NCBI RefSeq assembly: GCF_000814325.1
Contig: NZ_JPHF01000001.1
Location: forward strand, 434,001 to 498,000
Direction of reading: 5' to 3'
Source: Flavihumibacter sp. ZG627
GTDB lineage: Bacteria; Bacteroidota; Bacteroidia; Chitinophagales; Chitinophagaceae
Length of the DNA: 64,000 bases
Part shown: positions 24,899 to 33,738 of the stretch, one piece after another
How positions within the stretch are numbered: position 1 is the stretch's first letter
Layout: the number at the start of each line of letters is the position of its first letter
Position numbers and translations under genes: made by a program
Notes under the pieces: model-generated
Database searches by the model: none
What the model was told of the DNA's origin: nothing
What the model saw: only the letters and a program-made list of their open reading frames with translations

Positions 24899-25663
24899 AT
24901 GGCTGGTACATCTAAATCTACTGAAAGACTCGTTAACATAATAGTGTGCGTAGGTGCCGCTGTTGTAATCTTTGGTGCCTGGGCAAAAATCCTGCACAAG
25001 CCTTTTGCCGACATCATGCTTACCCTTGGACTGTTAACCGAAGCTGCCATCTTCCTGGTATATGCATTTCTCCCGCCTCCAGGTGCTGAAATGGCTGCTC
25101 TCGCTGAAGCGCTCCCTAAAATGTCTGGAAATACCGGTAACCCCGCTCTCCAGAACCTGGATAAGATGATGCAGGAAGCTGACATCACTCCAACAAACCT
25201 GAAGCGCCTGAGCGATGGCTTCAACAAACTCGGTACTACGGTTAACCAAATGAAGGATGTTTCTGATGTTGTTGCTGCTACTAATGACTATGCAGTGAAA
25301 ACTAAAGAAGCTGCCGGTGCACTGGGACAAATGAAAGATGCTTACGTAAAGAGTGCTGCTACCATGCAGAGCTTCAACGATGCTTCTGAATCAACTAAAA
25401 TGTTCCATGGCCAGGTACAGACCCTTACCAAGAACCTCGGTTCTCTCAACACCATCTATGAGCTGGAGTTGCAGGATACTAACAATCACCTGAAGGCCAT
25501 GAATAAATTCTATGGTAACCTCGCACAGGCTTCTGAAGCAATGCAGGGTAGCGTGGAAGATGCTAAGAAAACACAAGACCAGATTGCAATGCTGGCCAAG
25601 AACCTGGGTAACCTCAACCAGATCTATGGTAATATGCTGAACGCAATGCAGGGTAGAGCTTAA
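24899..25663 (+). CDS. gldL: GldL, type IX secretion motor subunit
   Basis: 254 residues. Two N-terminal membrane helices (about residues 13-31 and 40-58, the second containing LLTEAAIFLVYAFLPP) are followed by a long cytoplasmic helical region rich in Ala, Gln, Met and Asn with heptad character. GldL is the pentameric inner-membrane partner of GldM in the proton-driven motor that powers type IX secretion and gliding. The conserved glutamate of the second helix is present. Confidence 0.96.
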   Translation: MAGTSKSTERLVNIIVCVGAAVVIFGAWAKILHKPFADIMLTLGLLTEAAIFLVYAFLPPPGAEMAALAEALPKMSGNTGNPALQNLDKMMQEADITPTNLKRLSDGFNKLGTTVNQMKDVSDVVAATNDYAVKTKEAAGALGQMKDAYVKSAATMQSFNDASESTKMFHGQVQTLTKNLGSLNTIYELELQDTNNHLKAMNKFYGNLAQASEAMQGSVEDAKKTQDQIAMLAKNLGNLNQIYGNMLNAMQGRA

Positions 25664-25717
25664 CCGCTACCCGCTGGAAACTATGAAAAACTTTGTAACA
25701 AACTAAATCCCAGATCC

Positions 25718-27250
25718 ATGGCCTTACCTAAAGAGCCCAGGCAAAAGATGATCAACATGATGTATTTGGTGCTTACCGCACTACTTGCATTGAACGTTTC
25801 ATCTGAGATCCTGAACGCTTTCAAAACAGTTAATAATTCCATCAACACCGCCAGTGGCGTGGTTGATACTAAGAATGATGCTACTTATAAGTCTTTCGAA
25901 GCCAAGCTGAAAGATCCAAAGACCGCTGAAAAAGCCGGAATCTGGTATCCAAAGGCCCAGGAGGCACAGAAATTGTCTGACGACATGAGTAAGTACCTCG
26001 AAGCACTGAAAGTAGATTTGAAAAAAGAATCAAAAGGAGAGAATATCGGTACTGCTGAAGAAACTTACAGTATCGATAACCTCGACGCCTCTACCCGTTT
26101 GCTGGTAGAAGGTCCTAAAGGAGAAGAATTGCTGAAGAAGCTCACTGATTACAGAAACAGCATGTTAAACGTTGTTCCTGAAATGAAGGCAACTTTTGAC
26201 AAGACCCTTCCTATCGACCTGAGTGTTCCGAAGTCTGAAACTGGTACACTTGCCAATAAAGACTGGAAGAGCGCCTATTTCCGCATGACGCCAACCATCG
26301 CTGCCCTTACCATTCTGAGCAAGTTCCAGAACGATGTGAAGAATACAGAAGCGCAAGTGGTTGACTATTGTCACAAAGAAATCGGTGAAGTAGAAGTAGT
26401 GTTCGATGAGTTCCAGGCTTTCGCCGGTACAAACTCAACTTACCTGATGCCAGGCCAGGAACTGGAGATCACAGCGGGTGTAGGTGCTTTCTCAAAAGCA
26501 GCCAAGCCATCTGTATCCATCAACGGTTCACCTATTGCCCTTGGTGCTGAAGGTACTGCGTTGTACAAAACTACCGTTAGCGGAGCAGGAGAGAAAAGTG
26601 TGAATGTGGTGGTGAACTTCGTTAAGCCCGATGGTACTCCGGCTACACTCAACAAAACAATCAAGTATACTGTTGGTATTCCTTCCGGTGCATCTGTGTT
26701 CCTCGAGAAGATGAACGTACTGTACCAGGGTGTTGAAAACCCGGTAACTGTATCAGCCGGTTCTGCTGGTAAAGAGAAGATGAGCGTTTCCTTCACCGGT
26801 GGTTCTATAACTCCGGCTGGTGGTGACCGTTATATCCTTAAGCCGAACAAAGTTGGTCCCGCTGAAATCAAGGTAACCGTGAACGGTAAAACAAGTTCTT
26901 TCGCAATGCGTTGTAAGAATCTTCCTGATCCTACTGCTTATGTAGGCCAGTCAAGAGGTGGTTCTATGTCAGCATCCAGCTTCAAAGCAATGGGTGGTCT
27001 GATGGCAAAGCTGACCGATTCTGAATTTGACGCCAAGTTCGAAGTGGTAGGATATACCCTCGGTGCCAATGGTGGTGCGTTCCAAACTTACCAGCAGAGT
27101 GCCAACCAGGGTCCGCGTTGGTCAGGTGGTGCACAGCAGATCATCTCACGTGCAGCTCCCGGTACAACCGTATATTTTGACCAGATCCGCGTAAAAGGTC
27201 CTGATGGCCGTGTACGTGAACTGCCAGGTATCTTTTTTAACTTGAAATAA
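25718..27250 (+). CDS. gldM: GldM, type IX secretion motor/periplasmic shaft
   Basis: 510 residues beginning MALPKEPRQKMINMMYLVLT, the signature N-terminus with one membrane helix (about residues 10-32), followed by an elongated periplasmic region of one helical and several Ig-like domains (D1-D4). The dimer passes through the GldL ring and reaches the GldK-GldN ring to transmit motor force. It follows gldL by 54 bp. Confidence 0.96.
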   Translation: MALPKEPRQKMINMMYLVLTALLALNVSSEILNAFKTVNNSINTASGVVDTKNDATYKSFEAKLKDPKTAEKAGIWYPKAQEAQKLSDDMSKYLEALKVDLKKESKGENIGTAEETYSIDNLDASTRLLVEGPKGEELLKKLTDYRNSMLNVVPEMKATFDKTLPIDLSVPKSETGTLANKDWKSAYFRMTPTIAALTILSKFQNDVKNTEAQVVDYCHKEIGEVEVVFDEFQAFAGTNSTYLMPGQELEITAGVGAFSKAAKPSVSINGSPIALGAEGTALYKTTVSGAGEKSVNVVVNFVKPDGTPATLNKTIKYTVGIPSGASVFLEKMNVLYQGVENPVTVSAGSAGKEKMSVSFTGGSITPAGGDRYILKPNKVGPAEIKVTVNGKTSSFAMRCKNLPDPTAYVGQSRGGSMSASSFKAMGGLMAKLTDSEFDAKFEVVGYTLGANGGAFQTYQQSANQGPRWSGGAQQIISRAAPGTTVYFDQIRVKGPDGRVRELPGIFFNLK

Positions 27251-27274
27251 GACATTGACTAAAACAGGCATAAA

Positions 27275-28306
27275 ATGAAAAACCGTATCATTCATATTTG
27301 TTTACTGGTAGCAGCCATGGGAATTTTTGCCCCTGACGCCAGTGCGCAGCGGAAGAGAACTTCAACCAAGCGTACCACTACCAAGAAAGCAAGTACTAAT
27401 AAAAGTAACACCGGAAATGCCGCTGCACTTACAGCCGCTCCTGCACAGGACACTGTGCCAGCTGCGCCGCCAGTGGAGCAGGAACTCGACCTGGGTACCA
27501 ATCGTAAATCACTGCGTAACGACAATGCTATTGAGCGTAACCTGGTGAAGGAACGTATCCCGCTTACCTATGAGCATATCCGTGAGGATGATGCGGTGTA
27601 TCGTCAACGCCTGTGGAGGGAAATAGATATACATGAAAAAATGAATCTTCCTTTCTTGTACAAGGCTGATGATGACAATGGTAACCAGCGTTTCATCAAC
27701 ATTATCCTGGGTGCATTGAAAAGTGGAGAGCTCACAGCTTTCAATCCGATCGATGACCGTTTTACCACGCCTATCACCATGCGCGAAATCACTGAGCAAC
27801 TGGTTGGTAAGCCAAAGGTGGAATCTATCCCCGACTGGGATAAGGATCCCGATGGTTCCCTGGGTATCATGAAAGATACTACCATCATCAACATGTTCAA
27901 CGCAGAAGAAGTGGAGAAATACTGGGTGAAGGAAGACGTGGTATTTGATAAAGAATCTTCAAGACTGCATGTTCGTATCCTCGGCATCGCACCACTGAAG
28001 ACCATCAAGAACTCCGACGGATCCTTCCGTGATGTTACCCCGCTGTTCTGGGTTTACTATCCTGACATGCGTCCGCTGCTCGCTCGTTACGAAGCCTATA
28101 ATGGTAAGAACTACGGTGCGCGTATGAGTTGGGAAGAACTGTTCGAAAGCCGCATGTTCGCCAGCCGCATTATCAAATCAACAATGGATAACCCATCTGA
28201 TCAAATGATCGCAGGTTATATCAAAGATCCGATCCTGCGCCTGCTCGAAGGTGATAACATGAAAGAAAAGATCTTCAATTACGAACAAGATCTCTGGTCA
28301 TATTAA
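27275..28306 (+). CDS. gldN: GldN, type IX secretion ring component
   Basis: 343 residues. A signal peptide ending DASAQ is followed by a Lys/Thr-rich stretch (RKRTSTKRTTTKKASTNKS) and an Ala/Pro linker, then the conserved GldN domain (NLVKERIPLTYEHIREDDAV, LFWVYYPDMRPLLARYEAYN, FESRMFASRIIKSTMDNPSD). GldN/PorN partners GldK in the periplasmic ring. It is the last gene before a clear terminator. Confidence 0.96.
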   Translation: MKNRIIHICLLVAAMGIFAPDASAQRKRTSTKRTTTKKASTNKSNTGNAAALTAAPAQDTVPAAPPVEQELDLGTNRKSLRNDNAIERNLVKERIPLTYEHIREDDAVYRQRLWREIDIHEKMNLPFLYKADDDNGNQRFINIILGALKSGELTAFNPIDDRFTTPITMREITEQLVGKPKVESIPDWDKDPDGSLGIMKDTTIINMFNAEEVEKYWVKEDVVFDKESSRLHVRILGIAPLKTIKNSDGSFRDVTPLFWVYYPDMRPLLARYEAYNGKNYGARMSWEELFESRMFASRIIKSTMDNPSDQMIAGYIKDPILRLLEGDNMKEKIFNYEQDLWSY

Positions 28307-28327
28307 GTTTAGTTTTTAGTAAGTTCA

Positions 28328-28358
28328 AAGGCCCCACTTCGGTTGGGCCTTTTTGTTA
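28328..28358 (+). terminator. Rho-independent terminator of gldKLMN
   Basis: AAGGCCCCACTTCGGTTGGG then CCTTTTTG: a GC stem with a TTCG tetraloop followed by T residues, about 25 bp after gldN. Confidence 0.88.
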
Positions 28359-28423
28359 TTTAAAAAATACCCACTTTAGGGTATTGCAAAGGTGAAAAAT
28401 AGGTTTACCTTTGTAATGGTTTT

Positions 28424-28678
28424 TCATAGGATATTGGATTTTAAAAACGGGGCTGGATTTCTATCCTGGCCCCTTGTTTTTTTTAGTACTAACTGCTTTA
28501 CAAAAACATCACTGATTTTTATGCCACCATCCGCATAATCATATTTCACTTCAACGCTGCCTCCCTCAAGTATCCTGAATTGAAGTGTTGCATATTCTCC
28601 CGGCGGCAATGATGGATATTCAAACCGGTTGTTCCCCGCAAACACAAAGAACCCGTCCGCAAATACATCATTCTTCAT
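28424..28678 (-). CDS. Hypothetical 84-residue protein, possibly part of a broken gene
   Basis: The ATG overlaps the stop of the fragment at 28675-28968 in an ATGA arrangement. The product (MKNDVFADGFFVFAGNNRFE, then YPSLPPGEYATLQFRILEGG) is beta-rich. It may be a small independent protein translated by coupling, or the displaced 3' part of a decayed dioxygenase-like gene. It is not recognised as a family on its own. Confidence 0.45.
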   Translation of the reverse strand: MKNDVFADGFFVFAGNNRFEYPSLPPGEYATLQFRILEGGSVEVKYDYADGGIKISDVFVKQLVLKKTRGQDRNPAPFLKSNIL

Positions 28679-28968
28679 CCATAATTAAAGATCACCTTCA
28701 AATTATCTGTGTCGGCATTCCTGACGTCAAGGATCCTGCTGGCATCACAATGCCAGAGTTCCACTTTTGCATTTTTGTAAGGGCTGATACAATCTTTATG
28801 CAGTACGGTTCCTGTAAGATCCAGTTGCCTCCCGGCCTCACCAGCTATCAAAAGGTTTGTTCGTACCGGACTATCCGGCCTGTAAAATGGTCCAAGTATA
28901 TCACTGGTGGGTAGGAGCCAATCGCAATCAGGGGGCAGAATAAACCGGGTAATAGTTAGATAAGGAAC
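28675..28968 (-). pseudogene. Intradiol ring-cleavage dioxygenase remnant
   Basis: A 98-codon open stretch without a plausible ATG reads PPDCDWLLPTSDILGPFYRP, then RTNLLIAGEAGRQLDLTGTV and KNAKVELWHCDA, which matches the N-terminal part of secreted intradiol (catechol/protocatechuate-type) dioxygenases: the GPFYRPD motif, the G-x-V strand and the V-x-L-W-H-C-D-A strand. A TAA lies just upstream in frame. The tyrosine/histidine metal ligands of the second half are missing, and after WHCDA the sequence diverges and stops. I read it as a decayed gene downstream of uvrC. Confidence 0.6.
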
Positions 28969-28978
28969 TTATGGCATA

Positions 28979-30823
28979 TTAATGAGTAGTCTCATCTCCG
29001 TCACCGTTATGGAAATAATCCCATACAAGTTTTGCTTTGGCAGTACCCACCGTATCTGCCAGCGCTTCCAGCGTTAGTTCGCGAATATTCGTTACACTCC
29101 GGAAGGTTTTGAGTAGCTGGTCGGCTGTGGCCTTCCCAATACCCCTGATCTCCTGTAATTCATTCCGGAACGTGCCCTTGCTTCTCTGCTGACGGTGAAA
29201 GCTGATTCCAAATCGATGCACCTCATCCCGGATGCTCCTGATCAGTTTGAGCGGCTCACTGTTATAAGGCAGTTTAACCGACTCGGCATCTCCCGGGAAA
29301 AATATCTCCTCCTCATTTTTCGCCAATCCCACCACCGTCATTTCGCCCACCAGCTGTAATTCCCGGATGGCTTCCATCGCAGCTCCCAGCTGTCCCTTGC
29401 CGCCATCAATGATAACCAGTTGAGGAAATGGTTCCGATTCGTCACGTAGTCGCCTGTAGCGCCTGAAAACGACCTCCTTCATGGTAGCGAAATCATTGAT
29501 TCCCTTCACCGTCTTCACATTATAGTGCCGGTAATCTTTTTTGGATGGTATGCCATCCCGAAAGCAGACCATCGCCGATACCGGATAACTGCCCTGGAAG
29601 TTGGAGTTATCAAAACATTCGATATGCAATGGCAATTCCTGCAAACCCAATGCTTCCTGTAACTGGTAGAGCACCTTTTTCTTTTCCATATCACTGCGGC
29701 CCTCCAGGTTAAGGGTCTTCTTGCGCCTTATTTCCTCCTGGAAATAATTCACGTTCTTAAGGGAGAGATCCAGTAGTTTTTTCTTATCCCCACCTCTTGG
29801 AATTGTTATTCGCAATGTTGTATCCGATGATGTTACACCAATCAGTTCGGGCAGTTCAAATGGCACGATGATCTCATCAGCCATACTGTTGAAGGTACTG
29901 CGCATCTGCCCAATGGCGAAGGCCAGCACTTCTTCCTCGCTTTCATCAAGATGGGTTTCCAGTTGTATCGTATGTGTCTGAACAATGGTGCCGTTCTGTA
30001 CCATGAGGTAATTCACATAGGCGATATCTCCATCTTTTAGCAGCGAGAAAACATCAATATTGCCGAGATGTTTGCTCACGATCACACTGCGGCTCTGGTA
30101 TTGCTCAAGATGGTCTAGTTTCTTGCGCATCATCTCCGCCTTTTCAAACTGAAGGTCCATGGCATACTGCTGCATCTCTTTGCGGAACTGTTGCATCACG
30201 GGCGATAGGTTTCCCTTCATGAGATTCTTTACCTGCTGCAAACTTTCCTGGTATTCTGTGAGCGACTGAAATCCTTCACAGGGGCCCTTACAATTACCTA
30301 AATGATACTCAAGGCAAACCTTAAATTTTCCCTTGCGGATATTGCTCTCCGTTAGGTTCAGTTTGCAGGTGCGCAAGGGAATATTATGACGGATAAAGTC
30401 GAGCAGCTCCCTCACCTTACCTACGGAAGTGAACGGACCCAGGTATTCCGATCCGTCATTGATCTTTCTTCTCGTCAGGAATACGCGGGGGAAGGGTTCT
30501 TTCTTGATCACCAGAAAGGGGTATGTCTTGTCGTCCTTAAGGTCAATATTGAAACGGGGACGAAACTGTTTGATCAATGCATTTTCCAGCAGGAATGCAT
30601 CCTGCTCCGAATCCACGATCGTAAATTCTATATGGTCAATCCGCTGCACCAGCTCGTGCGTTTTATAGCTGGTGAATGTTTTTGTGAAATAGGAACTTAC
30701 CCGCTTGCGGAGATTCTTAGCCTTACCAACATACAGCAGATTGCTGCCGGCATCAAAATATTTGTATATACCGGGAGCCTGTGGAATCGTATGGGCGATA
30801 TGTTGAAAGTTGGCGCTTGTCAT
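28979..30823 (-). CDS. uvrC: Excinuclease ABC subunit C
   Basis: About 614 residues from the ATG at 30823; a GTG at 30829 is also in frame. The GIY-YIG nuclease domain is at the N-terminus (PQAPGIYKYFDAGSNLLYVGKAKNL-like block), the four-Cys-type region and UVR motif (FRKEMQQYAMDLQFEKAEMM) are in the middle, the RNase H-like second nuclease domain carries HIECFDNSNFQGSYPVSAMV, and a helix-hairpin-helix pair (IRGIGKATADQLLKTF) is at the end. It makes both incisions in nucleotide excision repair. Confidence 0.96.
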   Translation of the reverse strand: MTSANFQHIAHTIPQAPGIYKYFDAGSNLLYVGKAKNLRKRVSSYFTKTFTSYKTHELVQRIDHIEFTIVDSEQDAFLLENALIKQFRPRFNIDLKDDKTYPFLVIKKEPFPRVFLTRRKINDGSEYLGPFTSVGKVRELLDFIRHNIPLRTCKLNLTESNIRKGKFKVCLEYHLGNCKGPCEGFQSLTEYQESLQQVKNLMKGNLSPVMQQFRKEMQQYAMDLQFEKAEMMRKKLDHLEQYQSRSVIVSKHLGNIDVFSLLKDGDIAYVNYLMVQNGTIVQTHTIQLETHLDESEEEVLAFAIGQMRSTFNSMADEIIVPFELPELIGVTSSDTTLRITIPRGGDKKKLLDLSLKNVNYFQEEIRRKKTLNLEGRSDMEKKKVLYQLQEALGLQELPLHIECFDNSNFQGSYPVSAMVCFRDGIPSKKDYRHYNVKTVKGINDFATMKEVVFRRYRRLRDESEPFPQLVIIDGGKGQLGAAMEAIRELQLVGEMTVVGLAKNEEEIFFPGDAESVKLPYNSEPLKLIRSIRDEVHRFGISFHRQQRSKGTFRNELQEIRGIGKATADQLLKTFRSVTNIRELTLEALADTVGTAKAKLVWDYFHNGDGDETTH

Positions 30824-30838
30824 CGGCACTTCTCCTGG

Positions 30839-31420
30839 CTATTCCGTTCCATCCCAAACAACCTTGGTCTGGCTGAGTACAGGTTCTGCTCCGGGTAGTT
30901 GATGGGTACGGATAAACTGGTAATAACGTTCGGCCTTCCAGAAAAGTTTTTCATTTATAAGGGTGTCTCCCCGCTGGTAAACCTTGTCCATAAAAACCGA
31001 GATCACTTTTTCTGTTCTTTCCGGATCAGGTTTCAGCACCACATCAACCCGCTTCAGAGGCAGACTGCTGTCTTTGGTGAGATAGGTGAAATTGATGCTG
31101 GGTATCGACTGATCCGCGAAACTGCTCTCTTCATATTTATCGCGCAGTGCAGGGTCAGTAATATCCTGGTCGAGATATGCCTCTGCCATTGCTTTGCATT
31201 CTGCCGTAGTCATGGGCAGGGTGTCGGTCTTTCCGTATGCTGATTCATAGCGCACAACAGGAAGCTGCAATGAATCAATTTTTTTCAGCTCCGAACTGAT
31301 ATATGCGTTAACAGGGAAATAGGATTTTTCTTCTGCCGCTGCATCTTTCTTTTCGGTATTGTTACATGCACCTAAGAGGGTTGCCATTACTGCGGCTGCA
31401 GGAATAAAGATTTTTTGCAT
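30839..31420 (-). CDS. Hypothetical lipoprotein
   Basis: 193 residues with a lipoprotein signal (MQKIFIPAAAVMATLLGACN; lipobox LGAC, Cys19), then a charged soluble domain of about 170 residues with no recognised family. The C-terminal WKAERYYQFIRTHQLPGAE is the most structured-looking segment. It is 15 bp upstream of uvrC and 10 bp downstream of the barrel-type protein on the same strand, so all three may share a transcript. Confidence 0.75.
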   Translation of the reverse strand: MQKIFIPAAAVMATLLGACNNTEKKDAAAEEKSYFPVNAYISSELKKIDSLQLPVVRYESAYGKTDTLPMTTAECKAMAEAYLDQDITDPALRDKYEESSFADQSIPSINFTYLTKDSSLPLKRVDVVLKPDPERTEKVISVFMDKVYQRGDTLINEKLFWKAERYYQFIRTHQLPGAEPVLSQTKVVWDGTE

Positions 31421-31429
31421 GCGGCAAAA

Positions 31430-32998
31430 TTAGCGCAAAGTTTTGCTTACCCCGATTTTCATACCGTATTCCATCAGGTTTTCGCGGATGGGGTATTCCT
31501 TTTTATAAGTGGAGAAGAGATTATACCGGAATTGCGGACCCACCTGCCAGCGGATATCACCGCTCTGGTAAGAAACAAATGCCTCGAGACTGCTTGCCAT
31601 ATTCCAGCGACGTACCAATGATGGCTCCCTAACATAATTGGAGAGGTTGCTGCTCAGCAGGTATTGATTGGTGTTGAGGAGATAACTTGGTTGTAATCCG
31701 GCTGCAATGTTCACCTGCAGTTTCTGGTCGCCCATCAGCTTTAATTCCGCGGCGATCGGAATGGTCACCTGCAGGTATTGGTTCTGCATGCTACGCGGAT
31801 TATCGCCTGCCAGGTTTCGCACATTAGACGTTGCAACAAGCGTATCCCTGCGATATCCATATTCTGATTGCAATGCCACGGTTGTTTTCTCAAGAAGATG
31901 AGAAAATGCTTCGATCTTATAGCGCGTCAGGTTAAGTTGTAAACCTGAGCGTATGGAGAATGCTTTGCTTGCCTGGTAGCGGAACGCACCACCCAGCTCA
32001 AAGCCAATGGCCGGTTGGTGGTTAACAAACTGGTTCACATTCAGGTGCCTAACCATCAGGGGAGAGTTGCCATAAGTGGTCCTTGATTTCCCTTCAAACA
32101 GGTTGCGGTATCCAATGCTGGGGGCAAAATGCATCAGGAATGAGAAATTCCTGCGCGCTGGCATCCTAAATCTTATCAGCCTGTTGTCTACCACGGGTAT
32201 AGAAGTTGATGATGCCTGCAAACTGGTACTTGGCGTACCTGGTAATGGAATAAAAGTGGTTGTTGGCGGATTGCCTTCATCCTTTCCGAGCCGCGCATTA
32301 ACATTGGGTGCCAGTGTTACTTCAGATACATTCCCGGCATCGGGTTTAATTATTTCATTTGCACTCACCACTCCGCTCACTACATTTCTGGAACCAGCAT
32401 TTGCAATTGATGCTGGTTGCTGGGCATATAAGGCCGTATTAGAGCCAGGCAGGATACCAGTGGCGGGCAAGGTGCCATTATGAACGATCAGCTGGCTGTA
32501 TTGTGTGGAGTTGATCTCTTGTAATAACAGGTTGGCGGCAGCCAGTGTGGGTGCTAAGGCCAGAGGACCAACCCTTATTCCCGATGGGTCAAATGCGATC
32601 AGCGTGCTGCCTTCTTTATTAGCCTTTATCTTTAACGGGGTCAGTCTTATTGGAGCCTCAATGGCCATAGGGGGGATCAGCGACTTGGCCCTGAGTTTTG
32701 CAATAATATCATGAACGGTTACGCCGGAGCTTTCCCCATAAAGTGAATGTTCGCTGATTGGAGAGCTGGAAATGATTTTGGCAGGGCGACGGGAACGATC
32801 AACCGCATCTGTAGTACTTAACCACACAATGCCCGACAGAACTAATAAGAGTAGGGCGCCGAGAGCAACACGTCTCCTTCCGGGATGCATACGGCGATAA
32901 ATATTCGTCCATACTCCATCAGAAGGGTACATCCTATGCTGATCGGCGTTCTCCTTTAGAAACTGTTCAAATTCGTTCTCAAAAAATTGTTGCTCCAT
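31430..32998 (-). CDS. Membrane-anchored protein with C-terminal barrel-like domain, partner of the ECF sigma factor
   Basis: 522 residues in three parts. The N-terminal cytoplasmic segment (about 1-42, FENEFEQFLKENADQHRMYP then SDGVWTNIYRRM) is of the type found in Bacteroidota proteins encoded beside ECF sigma factors. One membrane helix follows (about 44-62). A long Ser/Pro/Ala-rich periplasmic region (about 65-290) leads to a beta-rich C-terminal region of about 230 residues (LMHFAPSIGYRNLF, FELGGAFRYQASKAFSIRSG, YGMKIGVSKTL) resembling the PorT/OMP beta-barrel class. It starts 60 bp after the sigma gene. An anti-sigma or envelope-sensing role is inferred, not shown. Confidence 0.75.
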   Translation of the reverse strand: MEQQFFENEFEQFLKENADQHRMYPSDGVWTNIYRRMHPGRRRVALGALLLLVLSGIVWLSTTDAVDRSRRPAKIISSSPISEHSLYGESSGVTVHDIIAKLRAKSLIPPMAIEAPIRLTPLKIKANKEGSTLIAFDPSGIRVGPLALAPTLAAANLLLQEINSTQYSQLIVHNGTLPATGILPGSNTALYAQQPASIANAGSRNVVSGVVSANEIIKPDAGNVSEVTLAPNVNARLGKDEGNPPTTTFIPLPGTPSTSLQASSTSIPVVDNRLIRFRMPARRNFSFLMHFAPSIGYRNLFEGKSRTTYGNSPLMVRHLNVNQFVNHQPAIGFELGGAFRYQASKAFSIRSGLQLNLTRYKIEAFSHLLEKTTVALQSEYGYRRDTLVATSNVRNLAGDNPRSMQNQYLQVTIPIAAELKLMGDQKLQVNIAAGLQPSYLLNTNQYLLSSNLSNYVREPSLVRRWNMASSLEAFVSYQSGDIRWQVGPQFRYNLFSTYKKEYPIRENLMEYGMKIGVSKTLR

Positions 32999-33058
32999 CT
33001 TCGTCCGGTTAGGGATGCGTTTTCATTAATATGCCCTGTTTCCTTACATAGAGTCTTT

Positions 33059-33637
33059 TTAGCGTCCAAACGCTGCTAACAAAGACACTTTATCCTGAGG
33101 TTTTTGAAGGATTTTTTTTCTCACAAGAATCTCTTCCAGCATTTGCCGGGCACGGGTATATTGCGATCGGCTGGTACTTTCTTCAATATCAAGAACAGTA
33201 GCGATCTCTTTATGCGAATATCCTTCCAGTGCATAGAGGTTCAGAACGGTGCGGTAACCAATTGGTAACATACGGATACATTCTATTACCTGTTTAGCCT
33301 GTACAATTGAGTGCACAGATTCTTCCCTCACCTGTACGCCATTGGCATGGATAATATCAACGCTCTCGTTAAATTTCTTATTTCTTTTCAGGTGATTGAT
33401 GCAGGTGTGAACCATGATGCGCCGCACCCAGCCTTCAAAGACTCCATGGCCGCGGAAACTATGGATCTGTGAGAATACTTTAATGAAACCTTCCTGCATC
33501 ATGTCCTCCGCATCTTCGCGGTTGTGTGCAAATCGGTAACATACCGATAACATTCGGGAACTGTATTTCTGGTACAGTTCCTTCTGCGCCATCGGATCAT
33601 TGTTCAGACATCCATTGAGAAGGATTTCTTCCGTCAT
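33059..33637 (-). CDS. ECF-type RNA polymerase sigma factor
   Basis: 192 residues. Region 2 is visible in CYRFAHNREDAEDMMQEGFI (the core-binding and -10-recognition helices), and region 4 in ALEGYSHKEIATVLDIEEST with its helix-turn-helix. The C-terminus is short and ends near ILVRKKILQKPQDKVSLLAA. It probably directs transcription of a small regulon in response to an envelope signal. The membrane protein immediately downstream is the likely regulator. Confidence 0.93.
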   Translation of the reverse strand: MTEEILLNGCLNNDPMAQKELYQKYSSRMLSVCYRFAHNREDAEDMMQEGFIKVFSQIHSFRGHGVFEGWVRRIMVHTCINHLKRNKKFNESVDIIHANGVQVREESVHSIVQAKQVIECIRMLPIGYRTVLNLYALEGYSHKEIATVLDIEESTSRSQYTRARQMLEEILVRKKILQKPQDKVSLLAAFGR

Positions 33638-33688
33638 AGTGGGGGTTATGCTATCGTAAGTTAGGGAAAAAAGGAATACGTTGTCCTA

Positions 33689-33738
33689 TCCCTCTTTTCC
33701 CCAAATCTTACCTCTTACTTCTTACCTCTTACCTGTTT
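33689..33738. repeat. GGTAAGA-type repeat overlapping a stop codon
   Basis: On the minus strand AGGTAAGAGGTAAGAAGTAA and further GAGGTAAGA units begin at the last codon of the TonB receptor and include its stop TAA. One-sided copy, no inverted partner arm. Confidence 0.8.
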
